From the NCBI GenBank assembly GCA_963667315.1, contig OY763325.1, positions 434,001 through 498,000 on the forward strand: a stretch of 64,000 nt of DNA, given 5' to 3'. Positions 25,676 through 34,863 of the stretch are shown here, piece after piece. Both the position numbers and the translations under genes were made by a program. This stretch comes from DAINPP01 sp963667315. GTDB lineage: Bacteria; Thermotogota; Thermotogae; MWEM01. The notes beneath the pieces were generated by a model. It searched no databases. It saw only the letters and a list, made by a program, of their open reading frames with translations, and was not told the origin of the DNA. The stretch's first letter is position 1. Every line of letters begins with the position of its first letter.

Positions 25676-26757
25676 GTGAAAAAATACTTGCAATAAATCC
25701 GGGATCTACGTCAACAAAGTTGGCTATTTATGATGGAGAAAACGAATACCTCAGTAAAACCCTCAGACATACGGCTGAAGAAATCAGTCAGTTTGAAAAG
25801 ATAGTAGACCAATACGAGTTCAGAAAAGAGATCATTGAAGATTTTCTTAAGGAATCGAATCTTGAGATCTCCGATTTTATAGCTATTATTGGAAGAGGTG
25901 GTCTTGTACGGCCTATACCCGGAGGGGTATACCGAGTGGATGAAAAAATGCTTGAAGAACTTAAATCGGGAAAAGGTGTGGAACATGCATCAAATCTTGG
26001 AGCGGTTCTTGCTTATGAATTAACCAGGGGGACTAACATCCCGAGTTATATCGCTGATCCGGTTGTTGTTGACGAGATGTGTGATCTTGCCAGATATTCC
26101 GGTCATCCTATGATTGAAAGGAAATCCATCTTTCATGCTTTAAATCAGAAAGCCGTCTCGTTGAAAGCTGCAGATGAAATTGGAAAATCATATGAAGAAT
26201 TGAATTTTATTGTGGTTCATATGGGTGGCGGTATTTCGGTCGGTGCACATAAAAAGGGAAGAGTTGTAGACGTTAACAATGCTTTGGATGGTGATGGACC
26301 TTTTACACCAGAGAGATCCGGAACACTTCCTTTGACAGGTGTTATTGACCTTTGCTATTCGGGGAAGTATACTCATTCTGAAATGAAAAAGAATTTAAAG
26401 GGGAATGGCGGTCTTGTATCTTATCTCGGTGTAAATGATGCTGTTGAAGTTCAAAAGAAGATCCGAAACGGTGATAAAGAAGCAGAACTGGTTTATAAAG
26501 CGATGATTTACCAGATTGTCAAATGGATTGGAAAAATGGCTGCCGTTTTAAAAGGTGATATTGACGGTATAATCTTAACGGGCGGATTAGCCTATGATCA
26601 GGATCATGTTGTTAAGTGGATCAGTGAATCAGTCAGCTACCTCGGTAAAATATTTGTTTATCCCGGTGGTGATGAAGAGGAAGCATTAGCACTTGCAGCA
26701 CTTAGAGCAGTTAAGGGTCAGGTTAAAACAAAAATATATTCAGAAGAGATTCTATAA
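25672..26757 (+). CDS. buk2: butyrate / branched-chain fatty acid kinase, copy 2
   Basis: A 361-residue paralogue of copy 1 with AINPGSTSTKLAIY, GRGGLVRPIPGGVYRVDE, VEHASNLGAVLA, VHMGGGISVGA and ILTGGLAYDQDHV. All catalytic segments are intact, so both copies are probably active. A rho-independent terminator follows the stop. Copy 2 resembles classic Buk/Buk2 sequences slightly more than copy 1 does, mainly around GRGGLVRP. Confidence 0.94.
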   Translation: MSEKILAINPGSTSTKLAIYDGENEYLSKTLRHTAEEISQFEKIVDQYEFRKEIIEDFLKESNLEISDFIAIIGRGGLVRPIPGGVYRVDEKMLEELKSGKGVEHASNLGAVLAYELTRGTNIPSYIADPVVVDEMCDLARYSGHPMIERKSIFHALNQKAVSLKAADEIGKSYEELNFIVVHMGGGISVGAHKKGRVVDVNNALDGDGPFTPERSGTLPLTGVIDLCYSGKYTHSEMKKNLKGNGGLVSYLGVNDAVEVQKKIRNGDKEAELVYKAMIYQIVKWIGKMAAVLKGDIDGIILTGGLAYDQDHVVKWISESVSYLGKIFVYPGGDEEEALALAALRAVKGQVKTKIYSEEIL

Positions 26758-26775
26758 ACAGCCGATTCTATATAG

Positions 26776-26798
26776 CCCTTACTTCTGTAAGGGTTTTT
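26776..26798 (+). terminator. terminator after buk2
   Basis: CCCTTAC, loop TTCT, GTAAGGG, then TTTTT. It ends the aminotransferase-buk-ptb-buk unit, so the downstream ATPase/oxidoreductase genes need readthrough or a separate start. Confidence 0.85.
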
Positions 26799-26835
26799 GT
26801 GTTTGCTTGTTTTAAAGGAATACAGGTGAAGTGAA

Positions 26836-27510
26836 TTGAAATTGTTTAAAAAAATAATTGAAGAAAAAAAAGCCATCATATTTTTCGGTATGTTTGGAAC
26901 AGGTAAAACTGAAATGGCAATAAATACAGCGTTAAGGATGAGAGAAATCCACGAAAAAGTAAGTCTTGCAGATATAGATACTATAAGCCCATACTTTCGT
27001 TCAAGAGATGAAAAGCGTTTTCTGGAATCTCAAGGAATTGATGTTCTTGTGCCATCGAATGCGATGATGTATGCGGATTTACCCATAATTGTTCCACAGG
27101 TAGGTGGATATATTCAGAATCCATCATACAGAAATGTTATTGACGTCGGTGGGAATGATGATGGTGCAACAGTATTGGGGTCTTTAAATCGTTTCTTTGA
27201 AACAACGGATTATGCGGGTCTTTTAGTCATTAATAAAAACAGGCCATTTGCAGATAAACCTGAGAAAATTCAGCATCAAATTGAGCAATTAACATTAAAA
27301 AGCAGGATTCGTGTGGATTATCTGGTCAACAATTCAAATCTATCCTATGAGACCAGTGAAAAGACAATTTTAGATGGTGAAGAATACATAAAAGAAATTT
27401 CGGAAATTGTAAATATACCGGTGTTGTGTACGGTTGTACCTGATTTTGTTGAGGTTAATACTTACTATGAACAGTTCAGGATCAAACGGTTTATGACGCC
27501 CATGTTCTAG
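26836..27510 (+). CDS. P-loop ATPase of unknown function linked to the 2-oxoacid oxidoreductase genes
   Basis: A 224-residue cytoplasmic protein with Walker A GMFGTGKTEMA near residue 18 and a likely Walker B or switch region IDVGGNDDGATVLG near residue 97. YLVNNSNLSYETSE resembles the NKxD-like base-recognition region of SIMIBI or dethiobiotin-type ATPases. The start is TTG after AGGTGAA. It sits between buk2 and the ferredoxin oxidoreductase operon, 28 bases before the latter. I recall an equivalent gene at the same place in Thermotoga maritima. Function is unknown; cofactor loading or assembly of the oxidoreductase is a possibility. Confidence 0.7.
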   Translation: MKLFKKIIEEKKAIIFFGMFGTGKTEMAINTALRMREIHEKVSLADIDTISPYFRSRDEKRFLESQGIDVLVPSNAMMYADLPIIVPQVGGYIQNPSYRNVIDVGGNDDGATVLGSLNRFFETTDYAGLLVINKNRPFADKPEKIQHQIEQLTLKSRIRVDYLVNNSNLSYETSEKTILDGEEYIKEISEIVNIPVLCTVVPDFVEVNTYYEQFRIKRFMTPMF

Positions 27511-27538
27511 AGAACAATTATTCAAGGGAGGTTAGACA

Positions 27539-27772
27539 ATGCCCAGAAGAGCATATATTGAAATTGACACGGAAAGATGTAAAGGTTGCGGACTATGTTT
27601 AAATGTATGTCCACAAAAGATTATTTCTTTTGCAGAAGGTTTTAACATGAAGGGATATCATCCTGCTGAACAGGTGGATCCTGATGGAAAATGTATTGGA
27701 TGCGGTTTTTGTTTTATGACATGTCCGGACACATGTATCAAGGTTTACAGAGTAACGAAGGAACAGGAGTGA
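27539..27772 (+). CDS. 2-oxoacid:ferredoxin oxidoreductase, delta (ferredoxin) subunit
   Basis: A 77-residue dicluster ferredoxin with CKGCGLCLNVCP near residues 13-24 and CIGCGFCFMTCP near residues 50-61, each ligating a 4Fe-4S cluster. GGGAGGT precedes the ATG. It passes electrons from the TPP centre of the beta subunit to free ferredoxin. First of four subunit genes. Confidence 0.92.
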   Translation: MPRRAYIEIDTERCKGCGLCLNVCPQKIISFAEGFNMKGYHPAEQVDPDGKCIGCGFCFMTCPDTCIKVYRVTKEQE

Positions 27773-27782
27773 GGTGGAGAAT

Positions 27783-28847
27783 ATGGCAAACGATAAAATA
27801 ATGATGAAGGGCACGGAAGCCATGGGAGAAGCTGCTATAAGAGCAGGATGCAAACTCTATTTTGGTTATCCGATTACGCCTCAGAGTGAACTACCGGAAT
27901 ATATGTCAAGAAGACTTCCTGAGATTAAAGGGACATTCCTGCAGGCGGAAAGCGAAGTTGCTGCGGTGAACATGGTCTATGGTGCTGCCTGTACCGGAAC
28001 AAGAGTCATGACGTCAACATCATCACCCGGTTTTTCCCTGATGATGGAAGGTGTGTCGTATATTGCAGGAGCTAAATTACCAGCTGTGTTTATTAACGTT
28101 GTGAGAGGCGGTCCCGGATTAGGGGATATTCAGCCTGCACAGTCAGATTATTTTCAGGCAACAAAGGGTGGCGGTCATGGAGACTACCATCTAATCACAC
28201 TTGCACCTTCAACGATACAAGAAGCGGTAGATCATATCGCTTTATCCTTTGATCTTGCAGACAAATACAGAGTGCCTGCTTTGATCATTGCTGATGGTAT
28301 GATTGGGCAGATGATGGAACCTGTTTCACTTCCTGAGTACAGAGATATGGACAGCCTTCCCAAACATGATGACTGGGCATTACTCGGAACACATGGAAGA
28401 GATAAGCATATGGTCACTTCTTTTGATATCGATCCGGTTAAACTTGAAAAAATGAATGAAGATTATCAGGCGATATACAGAAAGATCACTGAAAACGAAG
28501 TGATGGTAGAAGAGTACATGATGGAAGATGCTGAATACGCATTTGTTGCGTATGGTTCAATGGCAAGAATCATCAAGACAACTATCAAGATGGCGAGAGA
28601 AGAGGGAGTCAAGGTAGGGCTTATCAGACCGATTACTTTGTGGCCATTCCCTTATGCTGCTATGGATAAAGCGGCAGATAAATGCAAGTTCCTCATGAGT
28701 GTTGAAATGAGTGCGGGACAGATGCTTGAAGATGTAAGACTTGGTGTCAACGGGAAATGTGCTACACCTTTCTATGGAAGAACAGGTGGCGTTGTTCCCA
28801 CACCAACAGAAGTGCTTAACGCATTTAAGAAGGAAATGGGGGTGTAA
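27783..28847 (+). CDS. 2-oxoacid:ferredoxin oxidoreductase, alpha subunit
   Basis: A 354-residue subunit (KorA/VorA-type) with MKGTEAMGEAAIRAGC, YFGYPITPQSELPEYM and QAESEVAAVNMVYGAACTG near the start, and the GGPGLGDIQPAQSDY region. These belong to the pyrimidine-binding half of the TPP site. ATG 27783 and GTG 27774 are both possible starts. The C-terminal half has the transketolase-like domain II. The Kor/Vor branch is clear, but the substrate is not readable from sequence; gene context favours branched-chain 2-oxoacids. Confidence 0.93.
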   Translation: MANDKIMMKGTEAMGEAAIRAGCKLYFGYPITPQSELPEYMSRRLPEIKGTFLQAESEVAAVNMVYGAACTGTRVMTSTSSPGFSLMMEGVSYIAGAKLPAVFINVVRGGPGLGDIQPAQSDYFQATKGGGHGDYHLITLAPSTIQEAVDHIALSFDLADKYRVPALIIADGMIGQMMEPVSLPEYRDMDSLPKHDDWALLGTHGRDKHMVTSFDIDPVKLEKMNEDYQAIYRKITENEVMVEEYMMEDAEYAFVAYGSMARIIKTTIKMAREEGVKVGLIRPITLWPFPYAAMDKAADKCKFLMSVEMSAGQMLEDVRLGVNGKCATPFYGRTGGVVPTPTEVLNAFKKEMGV

Positions 28848-28849
28848 CA

Positions 28850-29605
28850 ATGGCTGAGAAACTTATTATGCAGAGACCAAATGCTCTAACAGATAAAGAG
28901 TTTACCTATTGTCCGGGATGTCTCCATGGCGTCGCTCACAGACTCGTAGCTGAAGTCCTTGATGAACTTGAAATGACGGAAAATACGGTTATGGTGGCTC
29001 CTGTTGGCTGTTCTGTATTTGCTTATGAATTCTTTAATGTAGATGGAACAGTGGCACCACATGGTAGAGCGACAGCGGTAGCAACCGGTATCAAAAGAGC
29101 CCTTCCTGACAGAACCGTTTTCACCTATCAGGGTGATGGAGATCTTGCGGCAATCGGAACAGCTGAAACGGTTCATTCGGCAAACAGAGGTGAGAAATTT
29201 ACCACGATATTCATCAACAATGCTATCTATGGGATGACAGGTGGACAGATGGCTCCTACGACGCTTGAAGGAATGAAAACAACAACTTCACCGTACGGAA
29301 GAGATGTCAGTGATATGGGTCATCCGGTTCATGTTTGTGAATTGCTTCAGAATCTTAAAGGTGTTGCTTATCTTGAACGTGTTGCACTTTTCACACCACA
29401 GCAGATCAGAAAAGCAAAAGCAGCTATCAAGAAAGCGTTTACAGCACAGAAAATGGGCCTTGGTTATTCATTGGTAGAAATTGTTTCAACTTGTCCCACA
29501 AACTGGGGCTTGTCACCTGTAGAATCTGTTGATTGGGCACAGGATAAAATGCTCAATGAGTTCCCACTCGGACTCTTTATCGACAAGGTAGGTGATGCTA
29601 AATGA
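28850..29605 (+). CDS. 2-oxoacid:ferredoxin oxidoreductase, beta (TPP-binding) subunit
   Basis: A 251-residue subunit that binds the diphosphate of TPP. It has TYCPGCLHGVAHRL near residue 20, APVGCSVFAYEFF, the GDGD metal motif with NNAIYGMTGGQMAPTT, and CPTNWGLSPVES at the C-terminus. The cysteines CPGC and the later CPT probably ligate the proximal cluster. It overlaps the gamma gene by four bases. Confidence 0.94.
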   Translation: MAEKLIMQRPNALTDKEFTYCPGCLHGVAHRLVAEVLDELEMTENTVMVAPVGCSVFAYEFFNVDGTVAPHGRATAVATGIKRALPDRTVFTYQGDGDLAAIGTAETVHSANRGEKFTTIFINNAIYGMTGGQMAPTTLEGMKTTTSPYGRDVSDMGHPVHVCELLQNLKGVAYLERVALFTPQQIRKAKAAIKKAFTAQKMGLGYSLVEIVSTCPTNWGLSPVESVDWAQDKMLNEFPLGLFIDKVGDAK

Positions 29606-30150
29606 GCCTTCATGGAACAATAGTATCGGGTTTTGGTGGACAGGGAGTCATGCTGATCGGGCAGATCCTTTCCTATGCAGCAATGGTGGAGAATAAAAAC
29701 GTTACATGGCTGCCTTCTTATGGTCCTGAGATGAGAGGTGGAACGGCTAATTGTATGGTTGTTATGGATGAAGAAGCAGTCGGTTCACCTATCGTTGACA
29801 GACCAACGGAAGTCATCGCAATGAATATTCCATCACTTATCAAATTCGAAGAAGAACTGGTTGATAATGGCGTTATGATATTAAATACATCAGTAGTTGA
29901 CAGAGAACCAAAAAGAACGGATATCAAGGTCATAAAAGTTGATGCGAACAAAGTAGCAGAGAAAATCGGAAACAGAAAGGTAGCCAATATGGTAATTCTT
30001 GGCTCATATCTGGCTGCAGCCGGGACCGTATCATTAGAATCCGTCAAGGCGGCTCTTGAAAAAAAATTGACGGGAAAAAAGGCAAAATTGGTAGATATAA
30101 ATATAGAAGCCGTTAAAAGAGGAATGCAGATAGCACAGGAACAGCTATAG
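29602..30150 (+). CDS. 2-oxoacid:ferredoxin oxidoreductase, gamma subunit
   Basis: A 182-residue KorC/VorC-type subunit with VSGFGGQGVMLIGQIL at the start, LPSYGPEMRGGTANCMVV and NMVILGSYLAA. The start overlaps the beta stop as ATGA. With the preceding three genes it gives a complete DABC enzyme that oxidises a 2-oxoacid to acyl-CoA and reduces ferredoxin. The acyl-CoA would feed Ptb and Buk just upstream. Confidence 0.93.
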   Translation: MSLHGTIVSGFGGQGVMLIGQILSYAAMVENKNVTWLPSYGPEMRGGTANCMVVMDEEAVGSPIVDRPTEVIAMNIPSLIKFEEELVDNGVMILNTSVVDREPKRTDIKVIKVDANKVAEKIGNRKVANMVILGSYLAAAGTVSLESVKAALEKKLTGKKAKLVDINIEAVKRGMQIAQEQL

Positions 30151-30182
30151 CTATAAAGTCATTCATCTCCAGATGATTCATC

Positions 30183-30217
30183 TTCCTGCGCAGGGATGTG
30201 CAGGAGGGTATTTTTTA
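30183..30217 (+). terminator. terminator after the oxidoreductase operon
   Basis: CTTCCTGC and GCAGGAGG form an 8-pair stem with one G-U pair around a ten-base loop, followed by TATTTTTT. Confidence 0.65.
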
Positions 30218-30234
30218 AAATAAGTTGTGTAAAT

Positions 30235-30272
30235 AAAAAAGATGAGGGGTAAAACCCTCATCTTTTGTTTTT
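30235..30272. terminator. bidirectional terminator
   Basis: AAAAGATGAGGG, six bases, CCCTCATCTTTT: a 12-pair stem with A and T runs outside. It ends the exporter operon on the minus strand and is a second stop for the plus-strand oxidoreductase operon. Confidence 0.85.
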
Positions 30273-32256
30273 ATGCATTCAAATCATATTGTAATCTGTA
30301 GAGTTGTCTGTATATGCCATCCTGTTTCATTAATTCAGCATGTGATCCCTGTTCGGCAAGTTTACCCTTATGCATAACGAGGATTCTATCAGCATTTCTG
30401 ATGGTGGAAAGTCTGTGGGCTATAGTGATCACCGTTCTGTTGTTGGATACCTTTTTCATAGCATCCTGTATGAGTCCTTCCGTAACGGGGTCGATGTTAC
30501 TGGTAGCTTCATCAAGTACGAGGATCTTTGGATCGGATACGACGGCTCTGGCAAGTGCTATCAGCTGTCGTTCTCCTGCTGAAAGGGTTGTTGCCCTTTC
30601 CGTTATCTGTGTATCAAATCCTTTTTCAAATTTATCGATCAGATGATCAACGTGAACGTATTTGGCGGCTTCTATCGCCTGTTCTCGCGATATGTTTTCA
30701 TTGAAGAGCCTAATATTGTCCAACACAGTTCCCGAAAACAGAAATACATCCTGAAGAACGACAGCGATGCCATGTCGAAGTAATTCTTTTTGATAATCGT
30801 AGATGGATACATCGTCAATCTTTATACTACCACCCTGAATAGGGTAAAGAGCCGTCAGAATATTCATGAGCGAAGTCTTCCCTGCTCCCGTTTCACCCAC
30901 TATAGCGATTTCCTCATCAGGCTTGATGTCAAGTGAAATGCCTCTCAGCACCTTTTTTTCTCCATCGTAAGTTAATTTTACATCTTCGAATGAGACTTTA
31001 CCTTCTGTAATTTTTTTTGAAATTTCTTTACCGTTTTTACCGATTCCTTCTTCTTCATCCATCAATGAGAAGATTTTTTCGGCCGAAGCAAAAGCGTTTT
31101 GAACGATGTTGAATTTTTCGGATATATCTCGAAGTGGCTGGAAAAGCATGTCGATATAATTGATAAAGGCATATAGAATACCGAAGGTAAGGCTTCCCGA
31201 AATGAGGTCTTTTGCACCAAACCATATAACGGTTGTCATTCCGACGTAGAAAAGGAAGTCCATAGTTGGTCTGAATATGGCAAAGACTGTCAATTGCTGA
31301 ATGGTTGATTTGTAATAACTCTGATTCTTCTCATTGAATTCTGCATCTTTTGTTTTTTCTCTGTTAAAAAGCTGAATGACTGACATTCCCGAGATATGTT
31401 CGGCGAGGAAAGAATTAATCGTCGCCAGTCTTGTACGAACCCTTCTAAATGCCTTTCGTGCGAATATCCTGAACAAAATAGTTGCGAGAACGATGAATGG
31501 GATAACGATCATCGCATAACCCGTCAGTTGTGCACTGATGATGAACATAAATATAACAATTCCAATTAACATCAGGACATCTTTAATTATACTTGTGATG
31601 GCGGTTGTAAAAAATTCGTTCAGATTTTCGGTGTCATTTGTTACCCGGGTAACGATTCTTCCCGCCGGATTTCTGTCGTAAAATTTCATTGGTAGTCTTA
31701 AAAGATGGTCGAATAATGTTTTTCTGACATCAAGGATGACCTTTTGTCCCATTTTGTTGGATGTCAGAACCTGTCCGAAGGTACAGAAGAAATTACCGAC
31801 AAGAACGGTGATCAGTATAATCACAAGGTTATTCAACGAGTTTATGTCCGAACCTCTGAAATCTTCCATCACTTCAGGGGAAAGGTAATAGGAATCATTT
31901 CCGTCCGTCAACTCGAATCCTGTTTTCTGACCTTTCAGATAATTCAATTTATACCTGCCAATGTCGTCTTTTTTCAGCCAAATTGTCTTCCCGTTTGTTT
32001 CTGTTTTGTAACTATCACTGATCTCAACCCTGGATACCGAATAGGTATAATCCTGTGACATATAATTGTCTATGGCTATCTTTGTAAAATATGGAACAGA
32101 TAACTGTAAACCTGTTGCGAGTCCAAGAAAGACAAGGCTTATAATAAAAAGTCCTTTATAAGGCTTTACAAACACCCAGAGACGTTTGAATATTTCCCAG
32201 TCAAACTTACTGCCGGCTGTTTCGCTTTCAAGCCTGTAATCTGTATTATCTGCCAT
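30271..32256 (-). CDS. heterodimeric ABC exporter, BmrD/TM288-like subunit
   Basis: A 661-residue half-transporter (six helices plus nucleotide-binding domain). Walker A is GETGAGKTS, the signature is TTLSAGERQ, Walker B has the catalytic glutamate (VLDEATSNID) and the switch His is in IAHRLSTIR. Between helices 1 and 2, at about residues 70-150, an extracellular insert rich in polar and aromatic residues is present, as in BmrD of Bacillus. The pair matches BmrC (about 585) and BmrD (about 670) in size. Probably multidrug or lipid efflux. It starts 2 bp after its partner ends. Confidence 0.9.
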   Translation of the reverse strand: MADNTDYRLESETAGSKFDWEIFKRLWVFVKPYKGLFIISLVFLGLATGLQLSVPYFTKIAIDNYMSQDYTYSVSRVEISDSYKTETNGKTIWLKKDDIGRYKLNYLKGQKTGFELTDGNDSYYLSPEVMEDFRGSDINSLNNLVIILITVLVGNFFCTFGQVLTSNKMGQKVILDVRKTLFDHLLRLPMKFYDRNPAGRIVTRVTNDTENLNEFFTTAITSIIKDVLMLIGIVIFMFIISAQLTGYAMIVIPFIVLATILFRIFARKAFRRVRTRLATINSFLAEHISGMSVIQLFNREKTKDAEFNEKNQSYYKSTIQQLTVFAIFRPTMDFLFYVGMTTVIWFGAKDLISGSLTFGILYAFINYIDMLFQPLRDISEKFNIVQNAFASAEKIFSLMDEEEGIGKNGKEISKKITEGKVSFEDVKLTYDGEKKVLRGISLDIKPDEEIAIVGETGAGKTSLMNILTALYPIQGGSIKIDDVSIYDYQKELLRHGIAVVLQDVFLFSGTVLDNIRLFNENISREQAIEAAKYVHVDHLIDKFEKGFDTQITERATTLSAGERQLIALARAVVSDPKILVLDEATSNIDPVTEGLIQDAMKKVSNNRTVITIAHRLSTIRNADRILVMHKGKLAEQGSHAELMKQDGIYRQLYRLQYDLNA

Positions 32257-32258
32257 GA

Positions 32259-34010
32259 TTATTCCTCCCCTCTTAATTCTTCTTCAATCAATTGCTTATT
32301 GTAAAGTTCGGAATAAATACCTTTTTTATCAAGTAATTCTGTATGATTTCCATTTTCTACTATCTTCCCATTGTCAAACACAAAGATATTATCCGCTTTT
32401 GAAACTGCTTTCAATCGATGTGAAATGATGATGGTAGTTCTATTTTTGATCTCTTCGTTCAGGCTATCGAGTATTTTCATTTCAGTTTCCGTGTCGACGG
32501 CAGAAAGACAGTCGTCAAGAATGACAACAGGCGTCTTTTTCATGAGGGCTCTTGCAATGGCGACTCTCTGTTTCTGACCACCTGAGAGTGTAACACCTCT
32601 TTCACCGACTATTGTTCCGTAACCTTGTGGAAAATCCTGTATATTGGAATGGACGGCGGCGAGATGGGCGTATTGTTCGACATCAGCCTGAGAGTAATCA
32701 TCTACACTGAATCCAATGTTTTCCGTTATCGAAGCTGAGAAAAGGAATGTTTCCTGTGGAACATATGTTACCTGTTCTCTTATCTCTTTCATGGAGAGTT
32801 TGTTGATGTCATGGTTACCGATCTGAATATTTTCGTTGTCAACGGAATACATCTTGACGATGAGTTTTGCAAGCGTGGATTTACCGCTTCCAGTTTTTCC
32901 TACAAATGCAACAGTTTGTCCGGGTTTAATGTTCATATTGAGATGATGCAGAACGGTTTTTTCGCTCCCCGGATAAACAAACGACAGATCGTTAATCCTT
33001 ATTTCTTCATAAAGATCAGCTTTTTCAGGTTTTTTTGGCTCTCTCACCTCAGACGTTTGTTCTTCTATCCACATAATTCTCTTATACGAAGCTCTCCCTC
33101 TCTGTATAACGTTAACGACCCATCCAATCGCGATCATGGGCCAAACGAGCATCATCAGATACTGGGTGAATGCGACAAACTGACCAAGAGAGATTTCTCC
33201 AATGATGACAAGTCTGCCACCGTACCAGATAGTTAATGCCATGCCAAGAGACGCCATTAATTCGATCAACGGAAAGAACGTTCCCCACATTCTGATGAGC
33301 TTCATTGATTTTTTGTAATAATCCTTACATTTACCGAAGAATGTTTTACTTCTTTCATTTTCCATCGTGTAACTTTTTAATACCTGCATACCGTCGATAC
33401 ATTCCTGAACAGTATCGGTAAGATTGGAAAAAGATTTTTGCATCGCTTCAAAACGTTTATGAATAGTTCCACCGTATGAAATGGCTACAATTGCAAGGAT
33501 AGGGAGCGGAAGGATTCCGATAAGCGTTAATCTCAGATCAACCCTTGTGATCATCATATAGATGCTAAGCCCACCCAGTATTATGGAATCTGTCAACATA
33601 ATGACGCCTTGTGCCAGCATCATTCGGGTTGCGTTCAAATCGTTGGTTGTTCTCGCCATGATATCACCGGTTTTCATCTTATCGTAAAAGGCCGGTGAAA
33701 GTGACAGCAATTTTTTAAAGATCCTTCCTCTGACATATCTTTCGAATTGTCTGGAAGTACCGATAATAAAAAAGCGCCATAGAAATCTGAGAATGAACAT
33801 TCCCACTGCCAGTAGAATGATTACCTGAATAACGGATACGATTTCGTCCATTCCGCCATTCAGGTATTTAACATTATCAATCAATCTTTCGAGATACATC
33901 GGTATCTGTATCTGTAGATAATCAACACCCAGCAGGACTATTACTCCCATTATGTACAAATAGTATTTCTTTGAAAGAAAATCCGCTATGTAGCCACGTT
34001 TTTTCTGCAA
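32259..34010 (-). CDS. heterodimeric ABC exporter, BmrC/TM287-like subunit
   Basis: The 583-residue partner of the previous gene. Walker A is GKTGSGKSTLA and the signature is VTLSGGQKQR, but Walker B reads VVILDDCLSA with aspartate in place of the catalytic glutamate. That is the degenerate-site arrangement known for TM287 and BmrC, so only one of the two composite ATP sites should hydrolyse well. TTG 34010 is the start, 7 bases after GGGGGTG; the GTG at 34019 is inside that site. A possible -10 (TATAAT at 34057-34062) lies between rpiA and this gene. Confidence 0.9.
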   Translation of the reverse strand: MQKKRGYIADFLSKKYYLYIMGVIVLLGVDYLQIQIPMYLERLIDNVKYLNGGMDEIVSVIQVIILLAVGMFILRFLWRFFIIGTSRQFERYVRGRIFKKLLSLSPAFYDKMKTGDIMARTTNDLNATRMMLAQGVIMLTDSIILGGLSIYMMITRVDLRLTLIGILPLPILAIVAISYGGTIHKRFEAMQKSFSNLTDTVQECIDGMQVLKSYTMENERSKTFFGKCKDYYKKSMKLIRMWGTFFPLIELMASLGMALTIWYGGRLVIIGEISLGQFVAFTQYLMMLVWPMIAIGWVVNVIQRGRASYKRIMWIEEQTSEVREPKKPEKADLYEEIRINDLSFVYPGSEKTVLHHLNMNIKPGQTVAFVGKTGSGKSTLAKLIVKMYSVDNENIQIGNHDINKLSMKEIREQVTYVPQETFLFSASITENIGFSVDDYSQADVEQYAHLAAVHSNIQDFPQGYGTIVGERGVTLSGGQKQRVAIARALMKKTPVVILDDCLSAVDTETEMKILDSLNEEIKNRTTIIISHRLKAVSKADNIFVFDNGKIVENGNHTELLDKKGIYSELYNKQLIEEELRGEE

Positions 34011-34074
34011 GTGAAGCACCCCCTTGAAAAGCTGATAAATTTTTTACACAAAAGGTATTATACAAAAAATAATT

Positions 34075-34773
34075 CTATAACCGAATTAAATTCATGTTTC
34101 CTTCTTTATAACTTCCGATTAATACAGTTTCAACTTCTCTTGTAAAAAGACCGTTTTCCAGTACTCCCGGGATGTTGTTTATATCTCTTTCGAGCTGTCT
34201 CGGATTTTTAATGGTTTCGAATTTTGTATCCAGAATGAAATTGCCCTGATCTGTTATAACCGGCCCCGCTTTCTTCATTGCCATTCTTAAAGTTGCCATC
34301 CCTCCCATATTACTCAGTATATTCTTAACGGATACATAGGCCTCCGGAAGGACTTCGACCGGAACGGCAAATGTGCTGCCAAGATTGTCAACCAGCTTAC
34401 TTTCGTCGGCAACGACTATAAATTTTTCGGCATAATAGTCTATGAATTTTTCTCTTGTGTGTGCACCGCCACCACCTTTAATAAGGTATTTTGACGGGTC
34501 AATTTCATCCGCACCGTCAATTGCAATATCTATTTTCTTTACAGAATTGAAGTCAAGGATATTGATACCATTTTCCATTCCCAATATGGAAGACTGGAAT
34601 GAGGTTGGAACACCGGAAATGTTTTTTAGTTCTCCGGTTTTTATCTTTTTTCCGATTTCATCTATAACGTATACCATTGTTGATCCGGAACCCAATCCGA
34701 TGGTCATATCATTTTTAACAAAATCCATTACTTTCCGGGCTACAAATTTCTTTAGTTCTTCTTTGATATTCAT
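34075..34773 (-). CDS. rpiA: ribose-5-phosphate isomerase A
   Basis: A 232-residue enzyme that interconverts ribose 5-phosphate and ribulose 5-phosphate in the pentose phosphate pathway. Signatures are IGLGSGSTMVYVID near residue 24, DGADEIDPSKYLIKGGGGAHTREKF with the catalytic Asp and Lys, and the C-terminal GLFTREVETVLIG. ATG 34773 follows GGAGGT by 7 bases. Length and motifs are standard. Confidence 0.95.
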   Translation of the reverse strand: MNIKEELKKFVARKVMDFVKNDMTIGLGSGSTMVYVIDEIGKKIKTGELKNISGVPTSFQSSILGMENGINILDFNSVKKIDIAIDGADEIDPSKYLIKGGGGAHTREKFIDYYAEKFIVVADESKLVDNLGSTFAVPVEVLPEAYVSVKNILSNMGGMATLRMAMKKAGPVITDQGNFILDTKFETIKNPRQLERDINNIPGVLENGLFTREVETVLIGSYKEGNMNLIRL

Positions 34774-34805
34774 TTTAAAACCTCCGTACAAATTTATAAT
34801 CTATA

Positions 34806-34824
34806 AAATTACCACAACATTATA
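34806..34824 (-). promoter_or_regulatory. rpiA -10 with downstream TTGTGGTAATT element
   Basis: On the minus strand TATAAT (34819-34824) is followed at once by GTTGTGGTAATT. The umuD promoter region has nearly the same arrangement at 37437-37454, with one extra A. No -35 consensus is visible. Confidence 0.4.
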
Positions 34825-34863
34825 CTATTTTTCTCCGGTGTTTTTATATTCGTGAACGAAGCG

